Under the pieces are notes generated by a model that was given only the letters and a program-made list of their open reading frames with translations, ran no database searches and had not been told where the DNA came from. A program made the translations under genes and the position numbers. This document shows, in pieces, positions 20,733 to 29,617 of a stretch of DNA of 46,266 nucleotides. Positions within the stretch are counted from its first letter, which is position 1. The number at the start of each line of letters is the position of its first letter. Origin of the DNA: Thermodesulfovibrionia bacterium (GTDB lineage: Bacteria; Nitrospirota; Thermodesulfovibrionia; UBA6902); assembly GCA_947259645.1 (NCBI GenBank), contig CAMYND010000021.1, positions 1-46,266 of the forward strand, written 5' to 3'.

Positions 20733-21767
20733 ATGGCACTTAAGGATATTGTTGGACAGGGTAAAGCCCTGGACGTATTAAGGGGATTCATTGAGAGGGA
20801 CAGGATCCCCCATGCCCTGTTGTTTGCAGGTGATGAAGGCATAGGAAAGAGGCTTGCGGCACAGAACTTTGCCAAAGCCATTAACTGCCTGAAAACTGAA
20901 GATAGTGATCTCTTTTCCTGCGCAGGAAAGGAAGGGGTTGATCAACAGGATGCCGAAGATGCTGACGCCTGTGACAGGTGTGCTTCATGTTCAAAAATAG
21001 ACAAGGGAAACCACCCTGACCTGTTTTTTATCAGTCCCGAGGGCGAGGGCGGACAGATAACTGTTTCAGCGATACGGCAGCTGGAAGAATCTCTTTCATA
21101 CAAGTCATTTGAGGGGAACTGGAAGATCGCCATAATTGACAACGCTGACAGGCTGAATCCATCGGCTGCGAATGCCTTTTTGCGAACACTCGAGGAGCCT
21201 TCTCCGCAAAGCGTTCTGATTCTTGTCTCTTCACGGCCGGAAATGCTGCTTCCTACTATTCGCTCCAGGTGCCAGAGGATTAATTTTTCGCCTCTTCCTG
21301 TTGATACAATGACCGGATTGTTGAAAGAACAGTTTGAGGTGGCTGATGACGATCAATCCCGGCTCCTGAGCATTCTCTCCGGGGGAAGGCTGGGATATGC
21401 ACTGAATGAGAACCTCCTGGAACAGAGGGACTGGTCATTTGAGATATTCACCAGCATGCTTGATGCGCTTGATGAGGACGCCTGGGAGGACCGCGGGGCA
21501 ATGGAAGAGTGGTTTGACTGGGCTCAGCTATGGCTCAGGGATATCGCTGTTTTTAAAGCCACGGGGAAGCAAGCCCTTCTCGTAAATATAGACCGGATAG
21601 AGGAAATAACAGATATTTCAGAGGGGACCTCTTTGAAAGATATTCTCAAAGTGGCCCGTGAGATTTATAATATAAAAGGAAGGCTGAATTTTAACTTGAA
21701 CAAGCAGCTGACATTTAACTATACAAGTCTCCTGTTGAAAAATATGCTGGGGAAAAGAAATGACTGA
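20733..21767 (+). CDS. holB: DNA polymerase III subunit delta'
   Basis: The 344-residue clamp-loader subunit has an AAA+ fold with the altered Walker A GDEGIGKRLAA, a zinc-binding module with CDRCASC and one upstream Cys, the SAANAFLRTLEEP motif and RSRCQRINF (SRC box). It loads the beta clamp with delta and tau/gamma. The zinc module has an insertion rich in Asp (EGVDQQDAEDADA) compared with common HolB. It sits between tmk and the PSP1 gene. Confidence 0.9.
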   Translation: MALKDIVGQGKALDVLRGFIERDRIPHALLFAGDEGIGKRLAAQNFAKAINCLKTEDSDLFSCAGKEGVDQQDAEDADACDRCASCSKIDKGNHPDLFFISPEGEGGQITVSAIRQLEESLSYKSFEGNWKIAIIDNADRLNPSAANAFLRTLEEPSPQSVLILVSSRPEMLLPTIRSRCQRINFSPLPVDTMTGLLKEQFEVADDDQSRLLSILSGGRLGYALNENLLEQRDWSFEIFTSMLDALDEDAWEDRGAMEEWFDWAQLWLRDIAVFKATGKQALLVNIDRIEEITDISEGTSLKDILKVAREIYNIKGRLNFNLNKQLTFNYTSLLLKNMLGKRND

Positions 21768-22887
21768 CAATAACAGTATCGCAGAAGAACTTCCCAACAA
21801 ACCGGGAATAGCTGAAGCCGAAGCCCCGAAGCTGGTAGGAGTGAGGTTCAGGTCGTGCGGCAAGGTATATACTTTTAACGCAAATAACCTTGAACTCAAA
21901 CAGGGGACACGGGTTGTTGTTGAGTCGGATATGGGGCAGAGTCTCGGATTCGTGGTTATGTCAAGAGAAAAAGGACAGAAACCAAAAGAGCCATTAAAAA
22001 AGATTATCCGAATCGCAACTGAGAAGGACCTTGAGGCAGTGGAGCAGAATCGGGGCCTTCAGGAGGAAGCAAAGGCCTTTTGCGTTGAAAAATCACGAGA
22101 CCTGAAACTTCCGATGAAAATCGTGACTACTGAAATAACGCTCGACAAGAAACGGCTTGTCTTCTATTTCACTGCTGACGGAAGAATCGATTTCAGGGAA
22201 CTGGTGAGGGACCTGGCCTCGAAATTTAAAACACGCATTGAAATGAGACAGATCGGTGTTCGGGATGAGGTGAAGATGCTCGGGGGGATAGGTTGCTGCG
22301 GCAGGGAGACATGCTGCAGTCAGTTTCTTACGTCATTTGAACCTATTACTATACGAATGGCCAAGCAGCAGGCATTGTCGATTAACCAGAGCAAACTATC
22401 CGGTATTTGCGGAAGGTTAATGTGCTGCCTCGGATATGAATACAGGGAAGGCGCCGGACCAGCCGAGCCTCATCGAAAAAAACGCAATGATTCACCTGCA
22501 CATGTGAAAAGTGAAGAGCCGAAAAAGCCTGAACAGGATGCTGATGAAATAGTGATACATAAGGATGGGGACAAAAAACCTCTGTCCCCGGAGAGCACGG
22601 AAAAACCTGCTGCCGAACCACAGAAAGGCAGGACAGAGCAATCGGGCGAACATGTGGCAAAAGAAAACAAACCATCGAGGCGAAGCAGGGGCAGAAGGAG
22701 AAGGAAGAAGCCTGATGCAGCCGCATCAACAGCGGGTGCTCCACAGAAAGAGCAACGCGAACCTGTCCGCCAGAACGGGTCAGGTCAGACTGAAAAAGCC
22801 GGTCAGGACAATACAAAAGGAACCAGTAAGTCTTTTAACAAGCGCAAGAAGTTCTGGAAGAAGAAAAAGAAGAAGATAGAAGAATGA
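21760..22887 (+). CDS. PSP1/RicT-like regulatory protein with basic tail
   Basis: The 375-residue protein has a PSP1 domain, about residues 15-235, with LVGVRFRSCGKVY, RGMQIGV-type sequence ELVRDLASKFKTRIEMRQIG, and the cysteines GGIGCCGRETCCSQF and GICGRLMCCLGYEY. In RicT/YaaT of Bacillus this family joins an Fe-S complex that affects RNA processing. The last 130 residues are low-complexity, rich in Lys, Arg, Glu and Pro, ending in KKFWKKKKKK, and may bind RNA. It overlaps holB by 8 bases and metG by 4. Confidence 0.85.
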   Translation: MTDNNSIAEELPNKPGIAEAEAPKLVGVRFRSCGKVYTFNANNLELKQGTRVVVESDMGQSLGFVVMSREKGQKPKEPLKKIIRIATEKDLEAVEQNRGLQEEAKAFCVEKSRDLKLPMKIVTTEITLDKKRLVFYFTADGRIDFRELVRDLASKFKTRIEMRQIGVRDEVKMLGGIGCCGRETCCSQFLTSFEPITIRMAKQQALSINQSKLSGICGRLMCCLGYEYREGAGPAEPHRKKRNDSPAHVKSEEPKKPEQDADEIVIHKDGDKKPLSPESTEKPAAEPQKGRTEQSGEHVAKENKPSRRSRGRRRRKKPDAAASTAGAPQKEQREPVRQNGSGQTEKAGQDNTKGTSKSFNKRKKFWKKKKKKIEE

Positions 22888-24896
22888 GCCTGACAGAAGA
22901 TTTAAATAAATTTTATGTTACCACACCCATCTACTATGTGAATGATGTTCCCCACATCGGGCATGCCTACACGACGGTAGCTGCTGACATCCTTGCCCGA
23001 TATAACAGGCTGAAAGGGAAAAAAGTTTTTTTTCTCACGGGGACGGATGAGCACGGTCAGAAAGTCGAGAAGGCTGCACAGGAAAAAGGCAAAACTCCCC
23101 AGGAGCATTCTGACCTGATGGTTGAAAACTTTAAGTCACTCTGGCAGGCTTTAAATATTTCCAATGACGCATTTATCCGCACCACTGATGTTGATCATAT
23201 CAAGACGGTCCAGGGGATTATCCAGATGCTCTGGGATGCCGGGGAGATTAAGAAACGGCAGTACTCCGGGTGGTACTGCACCCCTGACGAGCGCTTCTGG
23301 ACAGAAAAAGAAATTGTTGAAGGCAACTGCCCTGACTGCGGACGGCCTGTTGAGGAGATCAAGGAAGAGAACTATTTTTTCCTGATGTCAAAATATCAGG
23401 TCAGGCTGATCAATTATATTGAGGACAACCCCGATTATATTCTGCCTGAGACGAGAAGAAACGAAGTCCTGGGATTTCTAAAAAACAATGAGTTGGGAGA
23501 CCTCTGCATTACCAGGCCGAAAGCAAGACTTTCATGGGGCGTTCCCATCCCTTTTGATCAGGACTTTGTTACCTATGTCTGGTTTGATGCGTTGCTCAAC
23601 TATTTTTCCGCAACCCGCTATCTCGCCCCTGAAGCTGAACAGGCAAAGCTCGGTGACTTCTGGTGGCCGGCAAACCATCACATTGTGGGTAAAGATATAT
23701 TAACGACCCACGCTGTTTACTGGTCTACCATGCTCATGGCCCTTAAGTTCCCCTTGCCTGATAACATATTTGCTCATGGCTGGTGGACAGTTGAGGGGAA
23801 AAAAATGTCAAAATCACTCGGCAATGTGATCGATCCGGCGCAGATCGCTGAAGAGTACGGGAGAGACGCCTTCAGATATTTTATTTTCAGAGAAGTCCCC
23901 TTTGGCCTGGATGGTGATTTTTCAGAAGAAGCGATGGCAAAACGCATTAACACTGACCTTGCCAATGATATCGGCAACTTATTAAGCCGGACCACGAAAA
24001 TGATCGAAAAGTACAGAGGCGGCGCTGTTCCGGAGCCTGTAATTCTCAAAGACAGAGACCTGGAGAAAAAGCTTAAGGCCTGGTTTGACAATGGATCTGA
24101 TACCGGGATTTTTAAAACCTATGACGCCTTTTTGTCAAAACTCCAGTTCAACCATGCCCTTACGCATCTCTGGAAAATAATCAGCGAGATTAACGAATAT
24201 ATCGCTGCCTCAGAACCGTGGAAAGAAAAGGATGATGAGATGTTGTCCAACATCCTTTATACGCTCGCAGAGTCACAGCGTATTCTTGCCCTTTACATCT
24301 TCCCCTATATGCCTGATACAGCGAATAAGATATGGCAGCACCTGGGTCATGATGAAGACATCAGTACAGTAAACATCAGCAAAGCAGGCGCCTGGGGAGG
24401 AACAACCGCGGGGACCAAAGTGCAAAAGGGTGATCCCCTTTTTCCCAGGATTGATCTGAAACAGAAATTCAAAAAAGATAAAGCGTCCGGCACAGACAAA
24501 ACTGAAAAATTAGCCCCCAAACCTGCAGCAGCAAAAGGCAGTGCACCTTCATCACAGGAAGGACCAGTGGACAATTTAATTACCATAAATGAATTCGCAA
24601 AAGTAGAGCTGAAAGTTGGCAAGGTCCTGGAGGCAGAACGTGTGGAAGGTTCAAATAAACTTATCAAGCTCCAGGTAGATACAGGCGAAACCAGACAGAT
24701 CGTCGCGGGCATTGGGAAAGAATACTCCCCGGAAGATCTGACAGGCAAGAAGATCATAGTGGTAACAAACCTGAAACCCGCAAAGCTCATGGGCGTCGAG
24801 TCCCGGGGAATGCTCCTTGCCGCGACGGACAGTGACGGGGTATTATCTATCCTTACCCCTGAGAAAGAGATAAAGCAGGGAGCATCAATTAAATAA
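22884..24896 (+). CDS. metG: Methionyl-tRNA synthetase with C-terminal tRNA-binding domain
   Basis: The 670-residue class I synthetase charges tRNA-Met. HIGHAYTT (about residues 24-31) and KKMSKSLGN (about 300) are the signature motifs. CTPDERFWTEKEIVEGNCPDC gives the zinc-knuckle residues. A linker rich in Ala, Lys and Pro (about 535-560) leads to an EMAP/Trbp111 domain at about 565-670 (NEFAKVELKVGKVLEAERV). This is the two-part form common outside the enterics. Confidence 0.95.
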   Translation: MSLTEDLNKFYVTTPIYYVNDVPHIGHAYTTVAADILARYNRLKGKKVFFLTGTDEHGQKVEKAAQEKGKTPQEHSDLMVENFKSLWQALNISNDAFIRTTDVDHIKTVQGIIQMLWDAGEIKKRQYSGWYCTPDERFWTEKEIVEGNCPDCGRPVEEIKEENYFFLMSKYQVRLINYIEDNPDYILPETRRNEVLGFLKNNELGDLCITRPKARLSWGVPIPFDQDFVTYVWFDALLNYFSATRYLAPEAEQAKLGDFWWPANHHIVGKDILTTHAVYWSTMLMALKFPLPDNIFAHGWWTVEGKKMSKSLGNVIDPAQIAEEYGRDAFRYFIFREVPFGLDGDFSEEAMAKRINTDLANDIGNLLSRTTKMIEKYRGGAVPEPVILKDRDLEKKLKAWFDNGSDTGIFKTYDAFLSKLQFNHALTHLWKIISEINEYIAASEPWKEKDDEMLSNILYTLAESQRILALYIFPYMPDTANKIWQHLGHDEDISTVNISKAGAWGGTTAGTKVQKGDPLFPRIDLKQKFKKDKASGTDKTEKLAPKPAAAKGSAPSSQEGPVDNLITINEFAKVELKVGKVLEAERVEGSNKLIKLQVDTGETRQIVAGIGKEYSPEDLTGKKIIVVTNLKPAKLMGVESRGMLLAATDSDGVLSILTPEKEIKQGASIK

Positions 24897-24971
24897 ATAT
24901 TATCCGCAGATTTCACGGATTTTTCACCGATTTATTTAATAATCTGCGATAATGTATGAATAAGGAATGAA

Positions 24972-25406
24972 ATGGCTAAAATAATCTCCATAAATACCAG
25001 CGATAAAAAAGGCGTCAGAAAAAAACCGGTTGACTCTGTTGTGGTAAAAGAAAATTTCGGGATTGAAGGTGACGCCCATGCATCGGACGAGTGGCACAGG
25101 CAAATAAGCCTGCTCGCCCTTGAAAGCATAAAGACAATGCAGGAAAAAGGTCTCGACGTGGGCCCCGGAGACTTTGCCGAGAATTTCACCACCGAAGGAA
25201 TTGATCTCCCTGTCCTGCCGATCGGTACAAAAATGACTATTGGCGATGAAGTCGAAGCAGAGGTAAGCCAGATTGGCAAAGTATGCCACAACCGCTGCGC
25301 CATCTACCACCAGGCCGGAGACTGCGTCATGCCCAAAGAGGGCATCTTTATAAAGGTGTTGAAGGGCGGTACCGTAAAAACCGGAGACAAGATTAGTGTC
25401 ATGTAG
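24972..25406 (+). CDS. MOSC domain protein
   Basis: The 144-residue protein is a stand-alone MOSC domain: GDAHASDEWHRQISLLA near the start, FAENFTTEG in the middle, and VSQIGKVCHNRC with the conserved Cys near residue 104. MOSC domains, named for Mo cofactor sulfurase, handle molybdenum-cofactor or sulfur transfer. The neighbouring mogA supports a molybdenum role. The stop codon lies in the first arm of the following REP-like palindrome. Confidence 0.9.
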   Translation: MAKIISINTSDKKGVRKKPVDSVVVKENFGIEGDAHASDEWHRQISLLALESIKTMQEKGLDVGPGDFAENFTTEGIDLPVLPIGTKMTIGDEVEAEVSQIGKVCHNRCAIYHQAGDCVMPKEGIFIKVLKGGTVKTGDKISVM

Positions 25407-25487
25407 GGGCAAGGCGCTGCCTTGCCCTTGTTTTGTAATTTGATAAGGGTGCAACCAGCACAGGGCAAGGCAGCGCCTTGCCCCTAC
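25403..25487. repeat. Paired REP-like palindromes (inverted)
   Basis: Two 26-base arms, 25403-25428 and 25462-25487, are exact reverse complements. Each is also a hairpin on its own (GCAAGGC, loop GCT, GCCTTGC). The same family occurs singly at 33936-33960. The pair lies between the MOSC gene and mogA and could act as a bidirectional structure or transcription brake. Confidence 0.8.
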
Positions 25488-25493
25488 GGTGAA

Positions 25494-25988
25494 ATGATCA
25501 ACGTAGCCATCCTCACATTAAGCGACAAAGGCTCAAAAGGCCAGCGTGATGATACCAGCGGCCCCGCTATAGAAAAGCTGGTAAAAAAAATCGGCGCAGA
25601 AATTGTCAGCGCAGACATCCTCCCAGACGTAAAGTCAAAAATAAAAACAAAACTGATCGCCCTCTGCAAAAAAGCCGATCTCGTTCTTACCACCGGCGGA
25701 ACAGGAGTCTCCCCGAGAGATGTAACCCCGGATGCAACCCGTGAAGTCATAACATATGAAATCCCCGGCATAGCCGAGGCCATGCGCACCGCAAGTTTGA
25801 AAAAGACCCCCTATGCCATGATCTCACGGGCTGTTGCCGGAGTCAGGGGTAAAACCCTGATCATCAATCTCCCCGGCAGCCCGAAAGCGGTAAAAGAAAA
25901 CCTTGAAGTTATTCTTCCTGTTCTTGCGCATACAATTGAGAAATTGAAGGGGAGTACTGAGGATTGTGCAGACTTATATCGAGGCTGA
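25494..25988 (+). CDS. mogA: Molybdopterin adenylyltransferase (MogA/MoaB family)
   Basis: From ATG 25494 the protein has 164 residues; an earlier in-frame ATG lies inside the palindrome. NVAILTLSDKGSKGQRDDTSGPAI opens the fold, TTGGTGVSPRDVTPDAT is the catalytic loop, and LIINLPGSPKAVKENL is the molybdopterin-binding end. The enzyme adenylylates molybdopterin before Mo insertion. It is next to the MOSC gene, so a small molybdenum-cofactor pair is likely. MogA versus MoaB cannot be fully separated by eye. Confidence 0.9.
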   Translation: MINVAILTLSDKGSKGQRDDTSGPAIEKLVKKIGAEIVSADILPDVKSKIKTKLIALCKKADLVLTTGGTGVSPRDVTPDATREVITYEIPGIAEAMRTASLKKTPYAMISRAVAGVRGKTLIINLPGSPKAVKENLEVILPVLAHTIEKLKGSTEDCADLYRG

Positions 25989-26012
25989 TCCTTGATATGA
26001 ATTATTAGCGCC

Positions 26013-26861
26013 TTAATCAGCAAACCCCTGCAAAAACTGATACACGCACTCCGGAAGATCCTTACTGTACCCACCCTCAAGTACTGCAAAGGAAGGCTTG
26101 TTTAACGCAGCAAGTAATTTCCCGATTTCATGGTATGTTTCCAGTTCCAGCGTGAGGTTGGTAATGGGATCGAGTTTGTATGAGTCAAAGCCTGCAGAAA
26201 CTGCCAGAAGATCGGGATTGAACTCCCGCACTTTTTCCAGGCCCTCTTTGAAGAGAGAAAGAAATTCATCGGGTGTTGTACTCGCGGAGAGGGGATAGTT
26301 TATGCAGTTGTCCCTGCTCCTGCCCCCTGTTCCGGGGTAGAGGGGGCTCTGATGCAGCGAAAGGTAGAGGAACTCTTTTTTGCCAAGCACGATATCTTCT
26401 GTTCCGTTTCCGTGGTGGCAGTCAAAATCAACAATCGCTACCTTTTCTATTTTCTCCAGGGCTTTCAGGGATGCAATGGCAATATTGTTAAAGTAACAGA
26501 AACCACCGAGGTCATTTCTGGTTGCATGATGCCCGGGAGGCCGCATAAGGGAAAAGGCCTTTTCTTCTGCGGACAGACAGTGAAGTGCCGCTTCAATCGC
26601 TGCGCCGGCTGACAATCTTGCCAGGTCATATATCCCGGGGTATGCAGGAGTATCAAAGTCCATAAAGTTACCCTTTTTTACGCTTTCTAAAAGCTGCGGC
26701 GTGTGGGCACGAAGAATGTCCTTGTCTGAGCAGTGTTCAGGCTCAGCGAATCTGTACCCTTTTTGCTCCAGATGTTCATAGGTGTACTGTGCCCGGCCCG
26801 GTGCCTCAGGATGTCCCGGCACTGAGTAGTTCAGACATTGTGGAGAGTAATAAATTTTCAT
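26013..26861 (-). CDS. Histone deacetylase-family hydrolase (AcuC-like)
   Basis: The 282-residue protein has the arginase/deacetylase motifs: HPEAPGRAQYTYEHLEQ at the start, RPPGHHATRNDLGGFCYFNNIAIA with the catalytic His pair, DFDCHHGNGTEDI for metal binding, SLHQSPLYPGTG, SAGFDSYKLDPI and LEGGYS. Bacterial members deacetylate acetyl-lysine, acetylpolyamines or similar amides with zinc. The substrate is not visible. It follows the gamma-glutamyltranspeptidase gene by 81 bases and may share its operon. Confidence 0.9.
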   Translation of the reverse strand: MKIYYSPQCLNYSVPGHPEAPGRAQYTYEHLEQKGYRFAEPEHCSDKDILRAHTPQLLESVKKGNFMDFDTPAYPGIYDLARLSAGAAIEAALHCLSAEEKAFSLMRPPGHHATRNDLGGFCYFNNIAIASLKALEKIEKVAIVDFDCHHGNGTEDIVLGKKEFLYLSLHQSPLYPGTGGRSRDNCINYPLSASTTPDEFLSLFKEGLEKVREFNPDLLAVSAGFDSYKLDPITNLTLELETYHEIGKLLAALNKPSFAVLEGGYSKDLPECVYQFLQGFAD

Positions 26862-26942
26862 GCTCGTAATACTTCCTTTCCCTGATAATTGCTTTTATGC
26901 ATACTGGATGATTCACCCTCTGTACGAACTGACATGACCTGT

Positions 26943-28472
26943 TCACGTCACTGAAATAAAACTGCCTCCCCTTCTGCTGTCTCCCCACCCATCCATTTGA
27001 CCGTTGACGCAATGGACGCCGCCAAAATACATATTCTTGCTGCCCCATACATTAATAGTATAAAAATTCCGGATTTTTTCCAGAATATCCTCTGATATAC
27101 CGGGCTCGACATGGACTACTCCGTCTTCAACATGGATGCGAGATTTTTCTACAGCTTCTTTCAGGGGATAATTAAAATCAATCATATTGATCAGCGTCTG
27201 AAGAATGGCGGTCTTAATCCTTTTGCTTCCTCCGCTTCCCATAACAGCCTCGACTTTGCCGTCCTGAAGCACAATTGCCGGAATCATCATGGATGAAACC
27301 CTCTGCCCCGGCGGGGAAGAGAAAAAGCCGTCAGGATGCAGGTCATCCTCGCCCATCATATTATTCAGCATAATACCTGTTTCCGGGATGAAACAGCCTG
27401 AGGCTGAACCGTTTGAGGTGGTCATTGATGCGGCATTTCCCTGTTCATCTATGACACTGATATGCGTGGTGCCCTGCGTTGCGATAAATGTTTTCCCGGC
27501 AATACCGGTTCTGAAAGACTCAACCATCCGGCTCGTCGTCTCGTCTGCAAAGGGATAGGTTATGGTGCTGCCGTTCTTCATCGGTTTAAAATCATGAAGC
27601 TCTTTGAGAAGCTCTATTAACGTAATCAGAAATTCTTCTGAATGATATTCCAGCGCTGACAGATTAACCTTTTCCAGTAAATGCAGCCCGAGGGCGACCA
27701 TAAAACCCCCCGACGAAGGAGGCGGGTTTGTGAGGATTTCTTTGCCGCGGTAATTGATAGACAAGGGTTTTCTTTCAATGACCTCATAAGATAAAAGATC
27801 GGATTCGGTAATGAGCCCGCCCTGTGAGCTCATGGCAGCAATGAGCCTCTCTGCAGATTCTCCTGTATAGATGTCTTGTTTCCCTTCTGCGATTCCATGA
27901 AAAAATGTCTGCAGGTCCGGATTAAAAATCCTGTCATGCTCCTGCAGATACTGACCGTCTTTGATGAACATCTCTTTTCCATAGGGTGTTGATGTAAAGA
28001 TAGGTTCCAGCAGGCCCAGAAAGTATGCCTGCAGTCTGCTCACCTCAACGCCCTTCTCCAGGGAGTCCAGCGCAGGAGCGATGATCGTCTTTAATGGAAG
28101 GGTGCAGAGTCTTTCATGAACATGAAGAAGCCCTTTCAGCAGTCCGGGAACAGCAACGGAACCCATTCCCGTATGAAAGACCTGGACACATTCCGGAAAA
28201 TTAATGTCAGTGGGAGTCATGACAGGCTTACCTTCGCGCTCTTTTCCAAGCCCGGGAGTATTCACAAAGAAATCAAAGAGAATGTCCTGTTCCCGGTTTT
28301 CGCTGTGGGCGAGAAAAAAACCACCACCGCCGAAACTTGTAAGAGATGGCTCGGCTACAACCGAGGCAAATCCGGCCGCAACCGCCGCATCAAAGGCTGT
28401 ACCGCCGAGGGAGAGCATCTGTTCAGCTGCGCCGGCAGTAAGCGGGTGTCCTGATGATACCGCGCCTTTCAT
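26943..28472 (-). CDS. Gamma-glutamyltranspeptidase-family enzyme, no signal peptide
   Basis: The 509-residue Ntn-hydrolase has the family pattern: AGAAEQMLSLGGTAFDAAVAAGF, TSFGGGGFFL, TNPPPSSGGFM, and the autoprocessing site GTTHISVIDEQGNAASMTTS, where Thr would be the nucleophile. NNMMGEDDLHPDG and GSGGSKRIKTAILQTLIN close the active site. It starts directly at the catalytic domain without a signal peptide, so it should act in the cytoplasm. The start overlaps the GCS2 ligase stop as ATGA, which couples a gamma-glutamyl bond maker with a breaker. Confidence 0.9.
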   Translation of the reverse strand: MKGAVSSGHPLTAGAAEQMLSLGGTAFDAAVAAGFASVVAEPSLTSFGGGGFFLAHSENREQDILFDFFVNTPGLGKEREGKPVMTPTDINFPECVQVFHTGMGSVAVPGLLKGLLHVHERLCTLPLKTIIAPALDSLEKGVEVSRLQAYFLGLLEPIFTSTPYGKEMFIKDGQYLQEHDRIFNPDLQTFFHGIAEGKQDIYTGESAERLIAAMSSQGGLITESDLLSYEVIERKPLSINYRGKEILTNPPPSSGGFMVALGLHLLEKVNLSALEYHSEEFLITLIELLKELHDFKPMKNGSTITYPFADETTSRMVESFRTGIAGKTFIATQGTTHISVIDEQGNAASMTTSNGSASGCFIPETGIMLNNMMGEDDLHPDGFFSSPPGQRVSSMMIPAIVLQDGKVEAVMGSGGSKRIKTAILQTLINMIDFNYPLKEAVEKSRIHVEDGVVHVEPGISEDILEKIRNFYTINVWGSKNMYFGGVHCVNGQMDGWGDSRRGGSFISVT

Positions 28473-29572
28473 TGTAAAAAAAGCCCCTGCGTGTATTTGA
28501 TCATCTTTTTAAAATCATTTGTCTTTTTATACTGGTTTCTCTGAATGTGGGCGCCGGTAGAGCGCTTGAGAATTTCAGGCACTTCATCAAGGTATGGTGT
28601 TGAATTGAGCATTTCAGCAAAGGGCTTTGCATGTGTATAAAGGTTCATGATCGCTTCTTTCATTGAGCATTTTTTACCGTAAAAGGGATCTACATACACG
28701 CCGTCAAGACCGTATCGTGCAGCCTGCCATTTGTTCGTGCGCAAAACCTGAATATGCGGTTCAGGATGTTCGTCCTGTTCAGCCAAAGACAAAACAAGGG
28801 CCTGTACCAGTGCAACAATCGCAAGAATATCACGCATGGAATAGGGCAGATCACATATCCTGATCTCAATCGTTCCAAAGTCAGGATGGGGCCGTACATC
28901 CCACCATATATCTTTTACCGTGTCAATAATAGCGCTTTGTTTTAACAGGCTGATAAGGTTTTCAAATTCTTCCCAGTTATCAAGGGAGTCAGGCATCCCG
29001 GCCAGGGGAAGGGCGTCAAACAGTTTTGACCTGTATGACATCAACCCAGTATCCTCTGCCTCGTAAAAGGGCGATGAAGTAGTGAGGGCAAGAAGTATGG
29101 GAAGGTATATCCTGATGTTATTGTTTACCCTGATGACTTTTTCTTCATCATCAATTCCGATATGAACATGCAGCCCCTGCGTGATGAATCTTCGACCTAT
29201 AAGCTGAAGATCGTCCATTATTCTTTTATATCTCGATTTATCAGAAACTACCTGATCAAGGCCCCGGGAAAATGGATGAAGGCTTACACAGTACAATGAG
29301 CCGCCTAATGAGCCTACCATGTCTGCAAGCATAGTATAAGAAGCGTTCAGGTCCCGTTCCACATCAGCGACTGTGGAACAGATCCCGGTGTTTATTTCAA
29401 CCATTGACTGGATGAATTCCGGCTTGATTCTCTCTGTCAGTGTCTCCGGCACCATCGTCAAAACCTGAGGCGCAAGGGGGCTCAGTTCATACGTTTCCCC
29501 GTCAAGCAGCTGGATTTCGAGTTCAACACCTATGGTGGGGGCGGGTGATTTATGAAAAATTAGTTCTTCCAT
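28469..29572 (-). CDS. GCS2-type carboxylate-amine ligase (YbdK family)
   Basis: The 367-residue protein fits the glutamate-cysteine ligase 2 family: TIGVELEIQLLD at the start, EFIQSMVEINTGI, LGGSLYCVSLHPFS, QGLHVHIGIDDEEKVIRV, and WWDVRPHPDFGTIEIRICDLP. Family members join glutamate or another carboxylate to an amine with ATP. The exact acceptor is unknown. Cotranscription with gamma-glutamyltranspeptidase suggests metabolism of gamma-glutamyl compounds. Confidence 0.9.
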   Translation of the reverse strand: MEELIFHKSPAPTIGVELEIQLLDGETYELSPLAPQVLTMVPETLTERIKPEFIQSMVEINTGICSTVADVERDLNASYTMLADMVGSLGGSLYCVSLHPFSRGLDQVVSDKSRYKRIMDDLQLIGRRFITQGLHVHIGIDDEEKVIRVNNNIRIYLPILLALTTSSPFYEAEDTGLMSYRSKLFDALPLAGMPDSLDNWEEFENLISLLKQSAIIDTVKDIWWDVRPHPDFGTIEIRICDLPYSMRDILAIVALVQALVLSLAEQDEHPEPHIQVLRTNKWQAARYGLDGVYVDPFYGKKCSMKEAIMNLYTHAKPFAEMLNSTPYLDEVPEILKRSTGAHIQRNQYKKTNDFKKMIKYTQGLFLQ

Positions 29573-29617
29573 GCATTCAAGGTGCTTTGCAAAGCCGGAT
29601 TATTAAGCAGTCTAATC

